Assembly: GCA_019637335.1 (NCBI GenBank)
Contig: JAHBVV010000039.1
Location: forward strand, 1-55,638
DNA: 55,638 nt
Direction: 5' to 3'
Origin: Candidatus Hydrogenedentota bacterium
GTDB lineage: Bacteria; Hydrogenedentota; Hydrogenedentia; Hydrogenedentales; JAEUWI01
Below are positions 46,872-55,461 of the stretch, one piece after another. The notes beneath the pieces were generated by a model. The model did not search any database and had not been told where the DNA came from. It saw only the letters and a program-made list of their open reading frames with translations. Position 1 is the stretch's first letter, and every line of letters begins with the position of its first letter. Both the position numbers and the translations under genes were made by a program.

Positions 46872-47816
46872 ATGATTCAGGGAAGATTTCGTTCCATCCT
46901 GCTTATTGCCATCTGCGCCACCCTGATGCCGGCTTTCGCCGCGGAAGCGCCTGCGTGGCAAGACGAATTCGCCGCCACGATGCACGCCGCGTGGAAAGAC
47001 GGCGAGCCGATGCCGCAGATCAGCCGGGCGCACGCCGAGGCCACGCTGGCGGATGCCTACGCGGCGCAGCGGACCTTTGTCGCGCTTGCGCTGGGTGACG
47101 AGGCCATTGGCGGCTTCAAGGCGGCGATTGTGGGGGTGGAGGCGCAGACCGCGCTCGGCATAGACGGGCCCCTGTTTGGCGTGTTGCCGTCCAGCGGCGT
47201 GCTGTATGCCAAGGACAATGTCACGATCGACCTGTCGGCCGACAACCAGCGCATGTTTGAGACGGAGATTGGGTATATCTTCGGGCAGGGCGTAGGGGAG
47301 CCGATTCCGGATGTCGCCGCGCTGAAGAAGCATATCAAGAGCGTGGCGCCGGTCCTGGAAGTCCCGGGGGGCGCGAGCCAGAACGAGGCGCCGGTGACGG
47401 CGCCGGATCTGGTCGCGAGAAACATCAACAGCAAGGCGATTGTCGTGGGTTCACGGCTCGAGCCGCAGGCCGTGGACGTGGACGCGATCGAAATCACCCT
47501 GACGGCCAATGGGCAGGTCGTGAATACGGCGCGCGGCGGCGACGCGGCGGGCGGGCAGTGGGAGACGCTGCTGAAGACGGTGAATGCGATTCTCGCGAAC
47601 GGCTACAAGATCGAGGCGGGCCAGATCATCAGCAACGGCGCCCTGGGCAAGATCGTGGGGGCGGAGCCGGGCCTGTACTGCGCCAATTACACGGGATTCG
47701 GAGAGATCTGCGTGAAGGTCGTGGCGGAGGCTCCCGCGCCCGAAGCGGTCCCGGCGGAGGCTCCCGCCGCGGCGGAGACGCCCGCGCCCGAAGCCGCCAC
47801 GCCGGCGGCGGAGTAA
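46872..47816 (+). CDS. Exported fumarylacetoacetase-superfamily (MhpD-like) protein
   Basis: A 314-residue protein with a clear signal peptide (RSILLIAICATLMPAFA, cleaved before EAPAW) and a body that resembles 2-keto-4-pentenoate hydratase (MhpD, fumarylacetoacetase superfamily): LADAYAAQRTFVALALGDE, GGFKAAIVGVEAQTALGIDG and PLFGVLPSSGVLYAKD, TEIGYIFGQGVGEPIPD, and ITLTANGQVVNTARGGDAAG. The cytosolic enzymes act in aromatic catabolism. Here a signal peptide and a Pro/Ala/Glu-rich tail (APAPEAVPAEAPAAAETP) have been added, which indicates a periplasmic protein with a flexible end. The catalytic state is uncertain. An extended -10 promoter lies upstream. Confidence 0.8.
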   Translation: MIQGRFRSILLIAICATLMPAFAAEAPAWQDEFAATMHAAWKDGEPMPQISRAHAEATLADAYAAQRTFVALALGDEAIGGFKAAIVGVEAQTALGIDGPLFGVLPSSGVLYAKDNVTIDLSADNQRMFETEIGYIFGQGVGEPIPDVAALKKHIKSVAPVLEVPGGASQNEAPVTAPDLVARNINSKAIVVGSRLEPQAVDVDAIEITLTANGQVVNTARGGDAAGGQWETLLKTVNAILANGYKIEAGQIISNGALGKIVGAEPGLYCANYTGFGEICVKVVAEAPAPEAVPAEAPAAAETPAPEAATPAAE

Positions 47817-47826
47817 GGGCTCCCCG

Positions 47827-50187
47827 TTATCCCGCGATGCGGGCCCGGTGCGCCGGGATCTGCCGCTCCAGGGTATCGCGCAGAACGCCGAGTTTCTCCC
47901 GGAGCGAGTAGGGTGAATAGACGTAATCGCACTCGAACTGGAAGCCGATGCGCGAGTCGTGCGTGACGGCGATCAGCGCAATTTCCACCCGCGCGATCTC
48001 CTCCCGCACGATGGCTTCCATTTCATCCAAAAGCACGCGCGCCTTCGCCGGATCGGTCTCCGCCATAAGCTGGAGCCGCTTGTCCTCGAAGGTCAGAATC
48101 GCCTGGCTGCTCAGAAGCATGCGGTGCTGTTGCTCCGCGACGATGACTTCGCGCAGGGCGCCGGCGCGTTTCGCTTCGGGGCTGGCGAGCGCGGCGGCGC
48201 GGTAGAGTTCAAGGCCCTCGCCAAGCTTGTCGGTCGTCTTGCGGAGGTATTTGAGGAATACCGGCAGGACCTTCGTCTCGCCTGGCGCCTCAATACCCGA
48301 GACGCTCCGCGCGTAGCTCTCGGCGCGATTCGAACCATTGGAGAAATCGGGCAGAAAAACGAGCCGGGTGACGGTGAAGGGCCAGTAGGGGTTGATTTCG
48401 GCGCCGAGATAGCCCATCCAGGCGCCCCCGTCCATCCAGGAATAGCGGAAGGTGGCCGTGCGCGCGGGCGGCGGCTCGAAGAAAATCGGATTGCCGATGG
48501 CGTTGGTGGTGCCCATGTACGGGCCGGTATCGGGAAGGAGGCGGACCGCCTGGCTGAAAAGATCCCATGCCCGCACGACGGCGGCGGCATTCTCCGCGCC
48601 AAAATCGCGGGCCGCAAACTGGTGGAGTAGTTCGTCAAGCGGTGGGGCGTCGCTCCAGGCGTACCACGCGCGCAGCTCGGTCATGAAACTCGGCGCGTAG
48701 CCGGAAGACCAGCTTTCCAGCGTACCGTCGATGCCGAATTCCGCGAGTTTCTCGTACCGCGCGTGCCACTGTTGCGGGAAGGGGTTGTAGGGCACGGTCT
48801 GCAATTGCGCGCCGCAGGAGAAGGTCTGGGCGTTGGAATACACGCGCATCCCGCGCGCCCGCGCCTCGGCAATCTGCGCCTCGGTGACTTCCGCGGGTCC
48901 AACCACATTGATGCCGTAGTCGCGCAGGTGGCCGTGCAGCCCGTCGATCTCGAAGCCCTTGCCGTTTTCCCAGGTGAGGAGTGGCGTGACGCCGTCGGGC
49001 AGTTGCTGGATGAAGAATTTTTTCGTCTCGACGTTGGACGGGCGAAAATCGATGTTGTATTCCCAGGGCAGGATCTCGATCTCGCGATCGACCTTATGGC
49101 ACTCCTCCGCCACCACACCCACGGCGTGGCTCCAGTTCCGCGCCCAGTCTTCCACGTGCTCCTTGCTCGCCCCGTGGAGGCCGCCCCATTGCTTGAACCA
49201 GAAGCCCTCCGTCAGCAGGACAAAGCCCGCAATGTCCGGGAAGTCCTGGAGGATTTCGCGCACGAGCCGCCGCAGGTCCGCTTCGCTCTCTTCCGTGCCC
49301 ACGTACTGATAGATGATGGGCGTATAGACCTTGATGCCGAATTTCTTGGCGCGATCAATCAGGTCGCGCACCCGCGCGGGGTCCTGGCGCCGGATCCTGT
49401 GCATAAGCCGCGCGTAAAAGTCCGTCGAGTTCTCCGCCGTGGTGCGATCGCCATTCGGGTTCGTGTAGACCGAGGCGAAGATGGCGTCGAAACCGTCGTG
49501 GGCCAGGTGCGCCAGGACCGTGTCCGGAAACTCCATCCAGCCCATCCAGGACTGCACCATGCGCGCGTCGTGCAGGCTGTGGCGGACGGTGTGCAGGTCC
49601 GCCGGGAGGACGGGGGCCTCGCGCAGGTTCATGCGGGCTTCGAGATTGTAGAGGCCATACATCACCCCGCGCGCGTCGAAGCCGCAGACCGTAATGCGAT
49701 CCGGGGTAACGGTGATCTCGTAGTCCTTGGGGCCCTTCAAGCCTGCCCCGGCGCCGGGCAGATCCGCGGGGGTGCCCGCCACGATGTGTTGCGTGAGGCC
49801 CTCCCAGCCGTCGAGCAATTCCCGCTCCTCCAGATCCACCTGGACGCCCATGGACGTGTTCAGGTAGTCCTGGAAATCGCGGAGGGCGTGGCCGATCAGC
49901 GGGTCCTCGCCCCGCGGTCCGACGAGGGTCCACCCCGCCGCCGGCAGGGCAAGCTCGCCATCCGCGGGGACCGCGTCCGGGTTCCGCCGGGGGCGGTGGA
50001 CCGGTTCGGTGGAAAGGCGCTCGTGGTACGCGAAGGGCGCCTCGGGCGTGAGGACGCGCTGGATTTCGGCGGCGATGGCTTCGGTTGTGGCGGGCTGGGC
50101 CGCATAGCCCAGGGAGCCTGACGTCGCGAAAGTGATCGGCACAATAAAAGTATGCATCGCCTGTTTCAGGAATGGGCGCGTTTTCAT
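47827..50187 (-). CDS. Exported GH20/alpha-glucuronidase-like glycoside hydrolase
   Basis: A 786-residue exported protein with signal peptide ending LGYAAQ. The N-terminal part, with IVAGTPADLPGAGAGLKGPK and ITVCGFDARGVMYGLYNLEA, is the small alpha/beta domain that precedes the catalytic barrel in GH20, GH67, GH84 and GH115 enzymes. The barrel follows (WMGWMEFPDTVLAHLAHDGF, FDIAGFVLLTEGFW-like FPDIAGFVLLTEGFWFKQW, EILPWEYNIDF). The exact family and substrate are not clear; hexosaminidase or alpha-glucuronidase activity are both possible. The start follows GGGAG. It is the last gene of a minus-strand run that includes the DUF4091 protein and the cassette. Confidence 0.75.
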   Translation of the reverse strand: MKTRPFLKQAMHTFIVPITFATSGSLGYAAQPATTEAIAAEIQRVLTPEAPFAYHERLSTEPVHRPRRNPDAVPADGELALPAAGWTLVGPRGEDPLIGHALRDFQDYLNTSMGVQVDLEERELLDGWEGLTQHIVAGTPADLPGAGAGLKGPKDYEITVTPDRITVCGFDARGVMYGLYNLEARMNLREAPVLPADLHTVRHSLHDARMVQSWMGWMEFPDTVLAHLAHDGFDAIFASVYTNPNGDRTTAENSTDFYARLMHRIRRQDPARVRDLIDRAKKFGIKVYTPIIYQYVGTEESEADLRRLVREILQDFPDIAGFVLLTEGFWFKQWGGLHGASKEHVEDWARNWSHAVGVVAEECHKVDREIEILPWEYNIDFRPSNVETKKFFIQQLPDGVTPLLTWENGKGFEIDGLHGHLRDYGINVVGPAEVTEAQIAEARARGMRVYSNAQTFSCGAQLQTVPYNPFPQQWHARYEKLAEFGIDGTLESWSSGYAPSFMTELRAWYAWSDAPPLDELLHQFAARDFGAENAAAVVRAWDLFSQAVRLLPDTGPYMGTTNAIGNPIFFEPPPARTATFRYSWMDGGAWMGYLGAEINPYWPFTVTRLVFLPDFSNGSNRAESYARSVSGIEAPGETKVLPVFLKYLRKTTDKLGEGLELYRAAALASPEAKRAGALREVIVAEQQHRMLLSSQAILTFEDKRLQLMAETDPAKARVLLDEMEAIVREEIARVEIALIAVTHDSRIGFQFECDYVYSPYSLREKLGVLRDTLERQIPAHRARIAG

Positions 50188-50249
50188 GGGTGCTCCCGAA
50201 GCGCCGTAAACGCGGCGCTGCGCGGTGTGAAGTACGAATCGCTATACGG

Positions 50250-50810
50250 CTACTTGATGAAGGACGGTATATCCACCGGCAGCCCGACCCGCATGAAGAA
50301 GCGCGCGAAGCTCTGCGACAGATGTTCGCGGTACGGCGGCATCAGCCGAACCCGGGGACCCTGCTGGACTGCAAAATTGCGAAGGAAGCCGACCGGAAGC
50401 GATACCACACTTTTGAAGTCAATAATCCGAGGCTTCGACTCAAATTCCGGGATTTCGCATGCGTTGACCACGTGGTAGGCGGGATACCTGCCCTGTCTGG
50501 CGTTCTCCCAATCCCTGTCCATGGAGAACGTCTGGCCTCGCTCGAAATCATCTTCTGTAAAAAGCGGGCACAACAATACGTCCCGCAATTTCTTGTTCAC
50601 CAGGTCGCACGTCTGCGAAAGCACGATGATATCGAAGGTCTGAAAGTCGAACCGGATGCCCGGAGTATCGCTGCCCGAGCGGGCGCGCTCGAGTACATCG
50701 GTGCTGAGATCCTCGGGCGCCCTGAAAACCGGACAACCCGTTAGGATGTCTCCCTGCTCAAGGTCGCCGCCGGTAGTGACGGTATACCATGGATATGTGC
50801 TATGCCCCAT
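50250..50810 (-). CDS. Cassette gene C, unrecognised protein with SQTCDL motif
   Basis: A 186-residue cytoplasmic protein with no signal or membrane segment. Conserved-looking segments are TTGGDLEQGDILTGCPVF near the start, FDIIVLSQTCDLVNKK in the middle (with a single Cys), and FARFFMRVGLPVDIPSF at the end. I believe similar short proteins occur as hypothetical genes in other genomes but cannot name a family. The start was placed at the ATG of MGHSTYPWY; an upstream ATG at 50849 overlaps gene B. It lies 13 bp after gene B, all in one direction, so the three are probably one operon. Confidence 0.75.
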   Translation of the reverse strand: MGHSTYPWYTVTTGGDLEQGDILTGCPVFRAPEDLSTDVLERARSGSDTPGIRFDFQTFDIIVLSQTCDLVNKKLRDVLLCPLFTEDDFERGQTFSMDRDWENARQGRYPAYHVVNACEIPEFESKPRIIDFKSVVSLPVGFLRNFAVQQGPRVRLMPPYREHLSQSFARFFMRVGLPVDIPSFIK

Positions 50811-50823
50811 TTGCAGCCTGTCT

Positions 50824-51291
50824 CTACGTCCAGGGATCCGGGTCGGCAATAGGCGTTCCCCTGCCCGCGTGATATAGATTAACGGGTATCGACGAAGTCT
50901 CCCGCACGCGGGGCGTGGACGCTACATCCCAGTCGATCAACTCGGAATCATCGTTCAACGCCGCCTTGTGTCGCGGGTTAAGAGGGCCGATCAGTGCAAG
51001 AACACTCCTATCGGACACACGCGCTTCATCCGTTTCGAACACGGCCTCTCGGGATGCCGTATCCTGCTGTACCGATGAGCACAGCGGTGCGCGATGGAAG
51101 AATCTGGCCAGGCGCCTGTTTCGCACAACCTCCTCCTCGGACATATTCGAGGACGGCGATTGCCCATGTGTGCTCGTAATATCGCGTCTGAACTCCCGAT
51201 CAACGAGGCAAGAAAGCGCATCGTTCAGCAATCTAGTTGAATGCACGCCGTATGTATCCGAGGGGTGCGTGTCCGGTGTTGCCGTAGTCAT
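50824..51291 (-). CDS. Cassette gene B, unrecognised hydrophilic protein
   Basis: A 155-residue hydrophilic protein, rich in Arg, Ser, Asp and Glu, without signal or membrane segment. Noticeable parts are RLLNDALSCLVDREFRRDIT, SEEEVVRNRRLARFFHRA, and the C-terminal IPVNLYHAGRGTPIADPDPW. I do not recognise the family. It starts 6 bp after gene A and ends 13 bp before gene C, so it is almost certainly co-translated with them. G+C is lower than in the flanking hydrolase genes. Confidence 0.65.
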   Translation of the reverse strand: MTTATPDTHPSDTYGVHSTRLLNDALSCLVDREFRRDITSTHGQSPSSNMSEEEVVRNRRLARFFHRAPLCSSVQQDTASREAVFETDEARVSDRSVLALIGPLNPRHKAALNDDSELIDWDVASTPRVRETSSIPVNLYHAGRGTPIADPDPWT

Positions 51292-51297
51292 CGCCTC

Positions 51298-51951
51298 TTA
51301 CTCCGTTGAAACGCCGAGTATTCTTGTGCAAATTCGCCAGGACTGTGTCATTTTCTCTTCATAATTCGCGATGGCCTCAATGGCCCCCGGCAAATCCGCC
51401 GTGTCACTGTGACAATTCCCCTCCAGCACAATGCCATGCACGATGGGCCCGGCTTCCGACCTTTGCCGCCGTCCGGGCTTAATCGCAAGATTGAAGCGCG
51501 ATTCTCCCAGCGGATAGGTCAACTGCACACCCGCGGAGTCGGGAGCCAAATCAGCGTCGTTCCACGAGCCCGCCGACAGGAAACGTCGAATTACGTAGGC
51601 GTCTGGGTCGTTTAACTCTTGAAACGCCATAAAGTTGATGCCTACCGCCGTATAGCGGACGTGCGGCAATGCCCTTACATACTTCACAGCAATCTCCGGC
51701 GCGGGTGACGCTTTTCCCGCACCGGCCGGCGCGCCATCGATAATCTGAAGCCGATTGGACTCCACCCGAAACGCGATACCATTCGCGTATTCCACTATCG
51801 AGAAGGGTGGAGTACAAATGGGCCCGCCAACGACAACCCATTCATCCGGAACGATACGCTCCGCTTTAAGAAAGGACGGATGCAGGATGGTTGGATTGTG
51901 TTCTTCGGCTGCGACCACGACCGACACGTTTGTCAACTTGAGCGTATCCAT
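51298..51951 (-). CDS. Cassette gene A, conserved protein of unknown function
   Basis: A 217-residue cytoplasmic protein. It reads LTNVSVVVAAEEHNPTILHP, then PPFSIVEYANGIAFRVESNR, VKYVRALPHVRYTAVGINFM, and closes with GAIEAIANYEEKMTQSW. The pattern is that of a compact, well-folded protein and appears conserved-type, but I cannot name it; a single-copy TIGR04255-like resemblance was considered and not supported. The ATG follows GGGAGACAC. The frame stays open upstream to about 52293, and the codons between 51952 and 52090 (for example DRIWQRLGTAEGALAEHEVV) are protein-like and could be a remnant or a longer N-terminus. It heads the three-gene cassette. Confidence 0.75.
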   Translation of the reverse strand: MDTLKLTNVSVVVAAEEHNPTILHPSFLKAERIVPDEWVVVGGPICTPPFSIVEYANGIAFRVESNRLQIIDGAPAGAGKASPAPEIAVKYVRALPHVRYTAVGINFMAFQELNDPDAYVIRRFLSAGSWNDADLAPDSAGVQLTYPLGESRFNLAIKPGRRQRSEAGPIVHGIVLEGNCHSDTADLPGAIEAIANYEEKMTQSWRICTRILGVSTE

Positions 51952-52108
51952 GTGTCTCCCATCCGTCGAGCCCGTATTGTAACGGCTTGAGGCCTGTAAC
52001 ACCACCTCGTGCTCCGCCAACGCGCCTTCTGCGGTTCCGAGCCTTTGCCAAATGCGGTCAGCGGACTGCTTCAGGTGATCGCCGCCTTCTTTCCGGGGCG
52101 ATGGGGCG

Positions 52109-54490
52109 TCAAATCGCCCGCAATGCCGCCAGCGCATCCAGGATCTGTATTCTTGCCTCGTCGGCCAGGCTGCGGTCGATGTCGTCGTGCCATAGGAGGC
52201 CGGGGGTTGTGCTGGCGTCGAGGACGCGGTCCGGTAATTCCTCCAGCAGTCTTTTCGCGGCGTCCTTTGCGGGGCCCTCGGGCGCGCGGTCAATAGCGGC
52301 CTGGAGCATGACGAAGTACTCGTAGTCCTGGACGCCCTCGCGGGCCGCTTCCATCATTTTCGCGGGGGTGACGGAGGTGTCGTCGAGAAACGAGAGCGTG
52401 TAGATGTTGCGCGGGGCGAGGTACTCGTTCCAGGGGGAGACGCCGGCGTTGTCGCCGAAGGCCCAGAAGTAGGAGGCTTGGGCGCCCTCCTTCCAACAGG
52501 TCCAGGCCTGGAGACGGTAGTAGGCGTAGGGATCGAGGAGGGTGGAGGGGCCGCTGCACGAATAGAATTCCAGGCGCTTGCCGGCGTCCCGCTGCTTGCG
52601 GTAGAAGTCGCGGTAGTCCTCGCTGCCGCGCAGGAAGATGGTGCGGTTGGGGCAGATGACGTCGCACGCGGCGAACATGGCCTCCTGGCTTTCTGTAAGC
52701 TCGTGGTAGGTGGGGTCTTCCCAGATGGTCCAACCCGCGCCGGCCTGCCGGATGGCGTTGGCCCAGGCGACGATGATGGCGTCGTGCTCGGGCGCATGGG
52801 GCTCGTCGAAGAGGAGGACGGCGAGCCGGGACGGATCGATACCGCGGGCGCGGGCGTGGTCCGCCCAGAAACTCGCCCATTGCCCGACGGCGGTGTCGAA
52901 TTCGGGGTCGTCCATGGTCCAGCGCTCGAAGGTGTTGTTGACGGCGGCGAAGATGCAATACCAGGCGGCGTCGGGCCAGCGCGCGACCCATGCGTCGAAG
53001 TCGCGGGTGTCGGGCGGGGCGGTGAGGCGTCCGCTCGCATCGTAGCCGCCGCGCGGAATGACCCGGCTTGTGGCCCAGGGCGCGTTCACATAGCGCTTGC
53101 GCAGGTGTTCGATGAGGAGGGGCCGGTTCTCCGGGTTCACGCCGCGGTGGCCGTCGCCGTCGGTATAGTCCCAGCCGCCGAAGCCGAGGCTGGGCGCATC
53201 GGGGAATCGCATGGGGTAGAGGTCGAGCGTGAAGGGCACGGCGCGGTCTCCCGCCGCGCCGGAAAGGGTCACGGCGCCCTCGTATTGGCCGGGATCGATG
53301 TCCGTCGGCTGAACGGTGAACCACACCTGGCGCGTCATGCCGGCCGGGATCGAGATCCGCCAGCCCGCGTCATCCCGGGCGGCGGCGGGCAGCGCCGAGG
53401 CGACGGGGACCCCCGCGGCGGTATCGGTCCAGGCCACTTCGTGGACGGTGATCCAAGGCGGATTCACGCCGCCGGGCAGGCCCTCGACGCGCAGCGTCAG
53501 CGAGGCCTCCTCCGGCCCGCCATTACTGACGTTCAGGGCGGCGGCGCGGAATTCATTCCGCATCATGGCGACGCGCAGCCGGGCCTCCGGGTTTGCAGGC
53601 GGATCGGCCAGGTGCGACAGGGGCCCCCAGAGGGGCGACTGCCAGACGGTGAGGCCCCGGGGCCACAGCTGGCCGCGCGCCGCGAATATCCGGCGGTGCG
53701 TTTCGTTCAGCGGGAGAACGGCCCGAAAATCTGCGGCGGGTTCGGGCGGAATCGCACCCAGTTCGACAAGTACGGCGTCCAATTGGGCGGTGACGGATGC
53801 GCGCACGGCCTCGGGAACGCTGGGCGCCGCGGCTTTTTCGCGCACGGCGGCGACGTCCTGGCGCAGTCGCCGGCTGATGGCGTCGCGGACGATGTTGGAG
53901 GCGACATAGGCCGCCACGTCGGAAACGGGCGCGCCGGGAAGCGGTTCGGCGAGCCAGGCGGGATCGCCCGCGTATACCTCTATTTCGTCGGCGAAGGTGA
54001 AGGGCTGATTCGTGATCACGAAGGCGACATAGCGCCCGTGGGTGCGCAGCTCATCGGTCCAGTAGCGGTGGACGCTGTACGGGAAGGGCGCGGGTTCGCC
54101 ATGCTTTGCGCTGAGCGCAAGCAGGTCGCCCGCCTCGCGGAACTGGCGATCGGCGTCGCCGACGAACACGCGGAGCCCCGAGGGCCAGGCGACGCCGGCC
54201 GTGCCCGCCGCGGTGTTGAGCGACACGCCGCGAATTGGCTTCACTTCACCCAGGTCCAGGGTAATGATGACGGTCTTCGCGTTCGCCCAGCCGACCGTGG
54301 ATTCCTGCGCCCAGAAATAGCCGGTGGTGTAGACGCCGTCGGTAAGTTGCCTGAAGTCGCCGGGATCGGAGCACAGCGCGTAGGAGGGATTGGGGTCGAG
54401 GGTGTAGGGGGCGTTGAGCGCGATGTTCTCGAAGGAGGCGGCGAGCGCGGGGGCGGCGCAAACAAGGGCCAGCAGGGCGTAGCGGAACAT
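52109..54490 (-). CDS. Exported DUF4091 glycoside-hydrolase-like protein
   Basis: A 793-residue exported protein with signal peptide (RYALLALVCAAPALAASF). Residues 25-190 form a discoidin-type carbohydrate-binding domain (TVIITLDLGEVKPIRGVSLN). After a linker and a beta-sandwich, the C-terminal half is a TIM-barrel-like domain with DUF4091 (GH123-related): LGFGGWDYTDGDGHRGVNPE, LAVLLFDEPHAPEHDAIIVA with an Asp-Glu pair as in GH123 beta-N-acetylgalactosaminidases, and WKEGAQASYFWAFGDNAGVS. It probably cleaves amino sugars from extracellular glycans. The start follows GGAGAAC. A 157-bp gap separates it from cassette gene A. Confidence 0.85.
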   Translation of the reverse strand: MFRYALLALVCAAPALAASFENIALNAPYTLDPNPSYALCSDPGDFRQLTDGVYTTGYFWAQESTVGWANAKTVIITLDLGEVKPIRGVSLNTAAGTAGVAWPSGLRVFVGDADRQFREAGDLLALSAKHGEPAPFPYSVHRYWTDELRTHGRYVAFVITNQPFTFADEIEVYAGDPAWLAEPLPGAPVSDVAAYVASNIVRDAISRRLRQDVAAVREKAAAPSVPEAVRASVTAQLDAVLVELGAIPPEPAADFRAVLPLNETHRRIFAARGQLWPRGLTVWQSPLWGPLSHLADPPANPEARLRVAMMRNEFRAAALNVSNGGPEEASLTLRVEGLPGGVNPPWITVHEVAWTDTAAGVPVASALPAAARDDAGWRISIPAGMTRQVWFTVQPTDIDPGQYEGAVTLSGAAGDRAVPFTLDLYPMRFPDAPSLGFGGWDYTDGDGHRGVNPENRPLLIEHLRKRYVNAPWATSRVIPRGGYDASGRLTAPPDTRDFDAWVARWPDAAWYCIFAAVNNTFERWTMDDPEFDTAVGQWASFWADHARARGIDPSRLAVLLFDEPHAPEHDAIIVAWANAIRQAGAGWTIWEDPTYHELTESQEAMFAACDVICPNRTIFLRGSEDYRDFYRKQRDAGKRLEFYSCSGPSTLLDPYAYYRLQAWTCWKEGAQASYFWAFGDNAGVSPWNEYLAPRNIYTLSFLDDTSVTPAKMMEAAREGVQDYEYFVMLQAAIDRAPEGPAKDAAKRLLEELPDRVLDASTTPGLLWHDDIDRSLADEARIQILDALAALRAI

Positions 54491-54681
54491 GGGTTGTTCT
54501 CCGGGGGCGTTGCGAATTCCGTGCGGGGGCCAGTGTAGCAAATGTCGGGTTTGGGCTGTTCGCACGGGACATTCCGCCGCAATATTCCTGCTCCGAAAAC
54601 ACACAGGGGGGGGGACGCATGTGCGCATCATTCCTTCAAAGGTACTCGTAAAAACCAAGGTGAAGCCTGCAAAGAACGTGG

Positions 54682-54721
54682 CACAGCCGTCCCGGCTGTG
54701 TTCCGGTTGCGAAGCAACCGG
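54682..54721 (+). repeat. Two-hairpin repeat, copy 5
   Basis: CACAGCCG-TCC-CGGCTGTG (54682-54700), a two-base TT spacer, then CCGGTTGC-GAA-GCAACCGG (54703-54721). Both stems are perfect at eight base pairs. Stem bases differ from copies 1 and 3 while the TCC and GAA triloops are kept. Confidence 0.75.
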
Positions 54722-54765
54722 CCTTTCATCCTCAATGCCTGACGCCACGCGTCATGAACGACCGC

Positions 54766-54999
54766 CCCCCAGGTGGGGACTGGCTCCCGAGCAATAATCA
54801 CCCAGGCCGCGTAAGCGGTAAAGTGCACCCCAAAGCGAGGGCGCCCCCAGGTGGGGACTGGCTCCCGAGCAAAAATCACCCAGGCCGCGTAAGCGGTAAA
54901 GCCCACCCCAAAGCGAGGGTGCCCCCGGGTGGGGACTGGCTCCCGAGCAAAAATCACCCAGGCCGCGTAAGCGGTAAAGTGCACCCCAAAGCGAGGGTG
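54766..54999 (+). repeat. Three 78-bp tandem repeats
   Basis: Copies are 54766-54843, 54844-54921 and 54922-54999, in perfect register. They differ at a handful of positions (for example GCAATAATC against GCAAAAATC, GTGCACC against GCCCACC). Each unit holds CCGC-GTAA-GCGG and, in the last two, CACCC...GGGTG hairpins. Length divisible by three keeps reading frames open on both strands. Confidence 0.9.
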
Positions 55000-55132
55000 C
55001 CTGTACCCGCAGATAAATAACTATATGACCATATACATACCGTTACCTATTTATCACACACAGGATCGGTGTCGGGCCTTGACGGAAACGAGCCTCCGGT
55101 ATTGACGAAACGTGGATATTCAAGGCTCCAAT

Positions 55133-55156
55133 GTAGGATAGCCGTCCCGGCTGTCC
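55133..55156 (+). repeat. Two-hairpin repeat, truncated copy 6
   Basis: GTAGGAT and AGCCG-TCC-CGGCT followed by GTCCA, identical to the first part of copy 3. The second GAA hairpin is missing, so this is a partial copy. Confidence 0.7.
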
Positions 55157-55461
55157 ACCCCCACGCGGAAGGCCCGGCGCTCGGAAATCCACCGACGTCC
55201 CCGAGAACCACCTCGACGTACAACCTGAAAAATAGGTGATTCTTTAGCCGTATGAAGTTGAGTAGCATTCCAGCCACGAGTGGACACGAATAAGGCTCAT
55301 CCGGTTTGAAGGTACATCGGCAACGATGGCGGCAAATATGGGTAGTTTGCTCGGTTCTCTTTTCCGGGCGGCGATGCTATGAGCGGATACAAGATTCCTT
55401 GGACCTTGTCTGTAGCGCAGACGGTATACTCGGTAGAAGAACTGGATGCCAACGCATTCTT

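Noticed and set aside
50250-51951. Toxin-antitoxin or restriction system
   Set aside because: Gene order and size allow it, but no toxin, nuclease, methylase or DNA-binding motif is visible, so no such label was given.
54766-54999. Integron attC cassette array
   Set aside because: The units do not end in the conserved GTTRRRY/RYYYAAC core sites and no integrase or cassette genes are present.
54628-55020. Repeat proteins on either strand (for example FTAYAAWVIFAREPVPTWG)
   Set aside because: They arise because the 78-bp repeat length is divisible by three; there are no ribosome sites and both strands are equally open.
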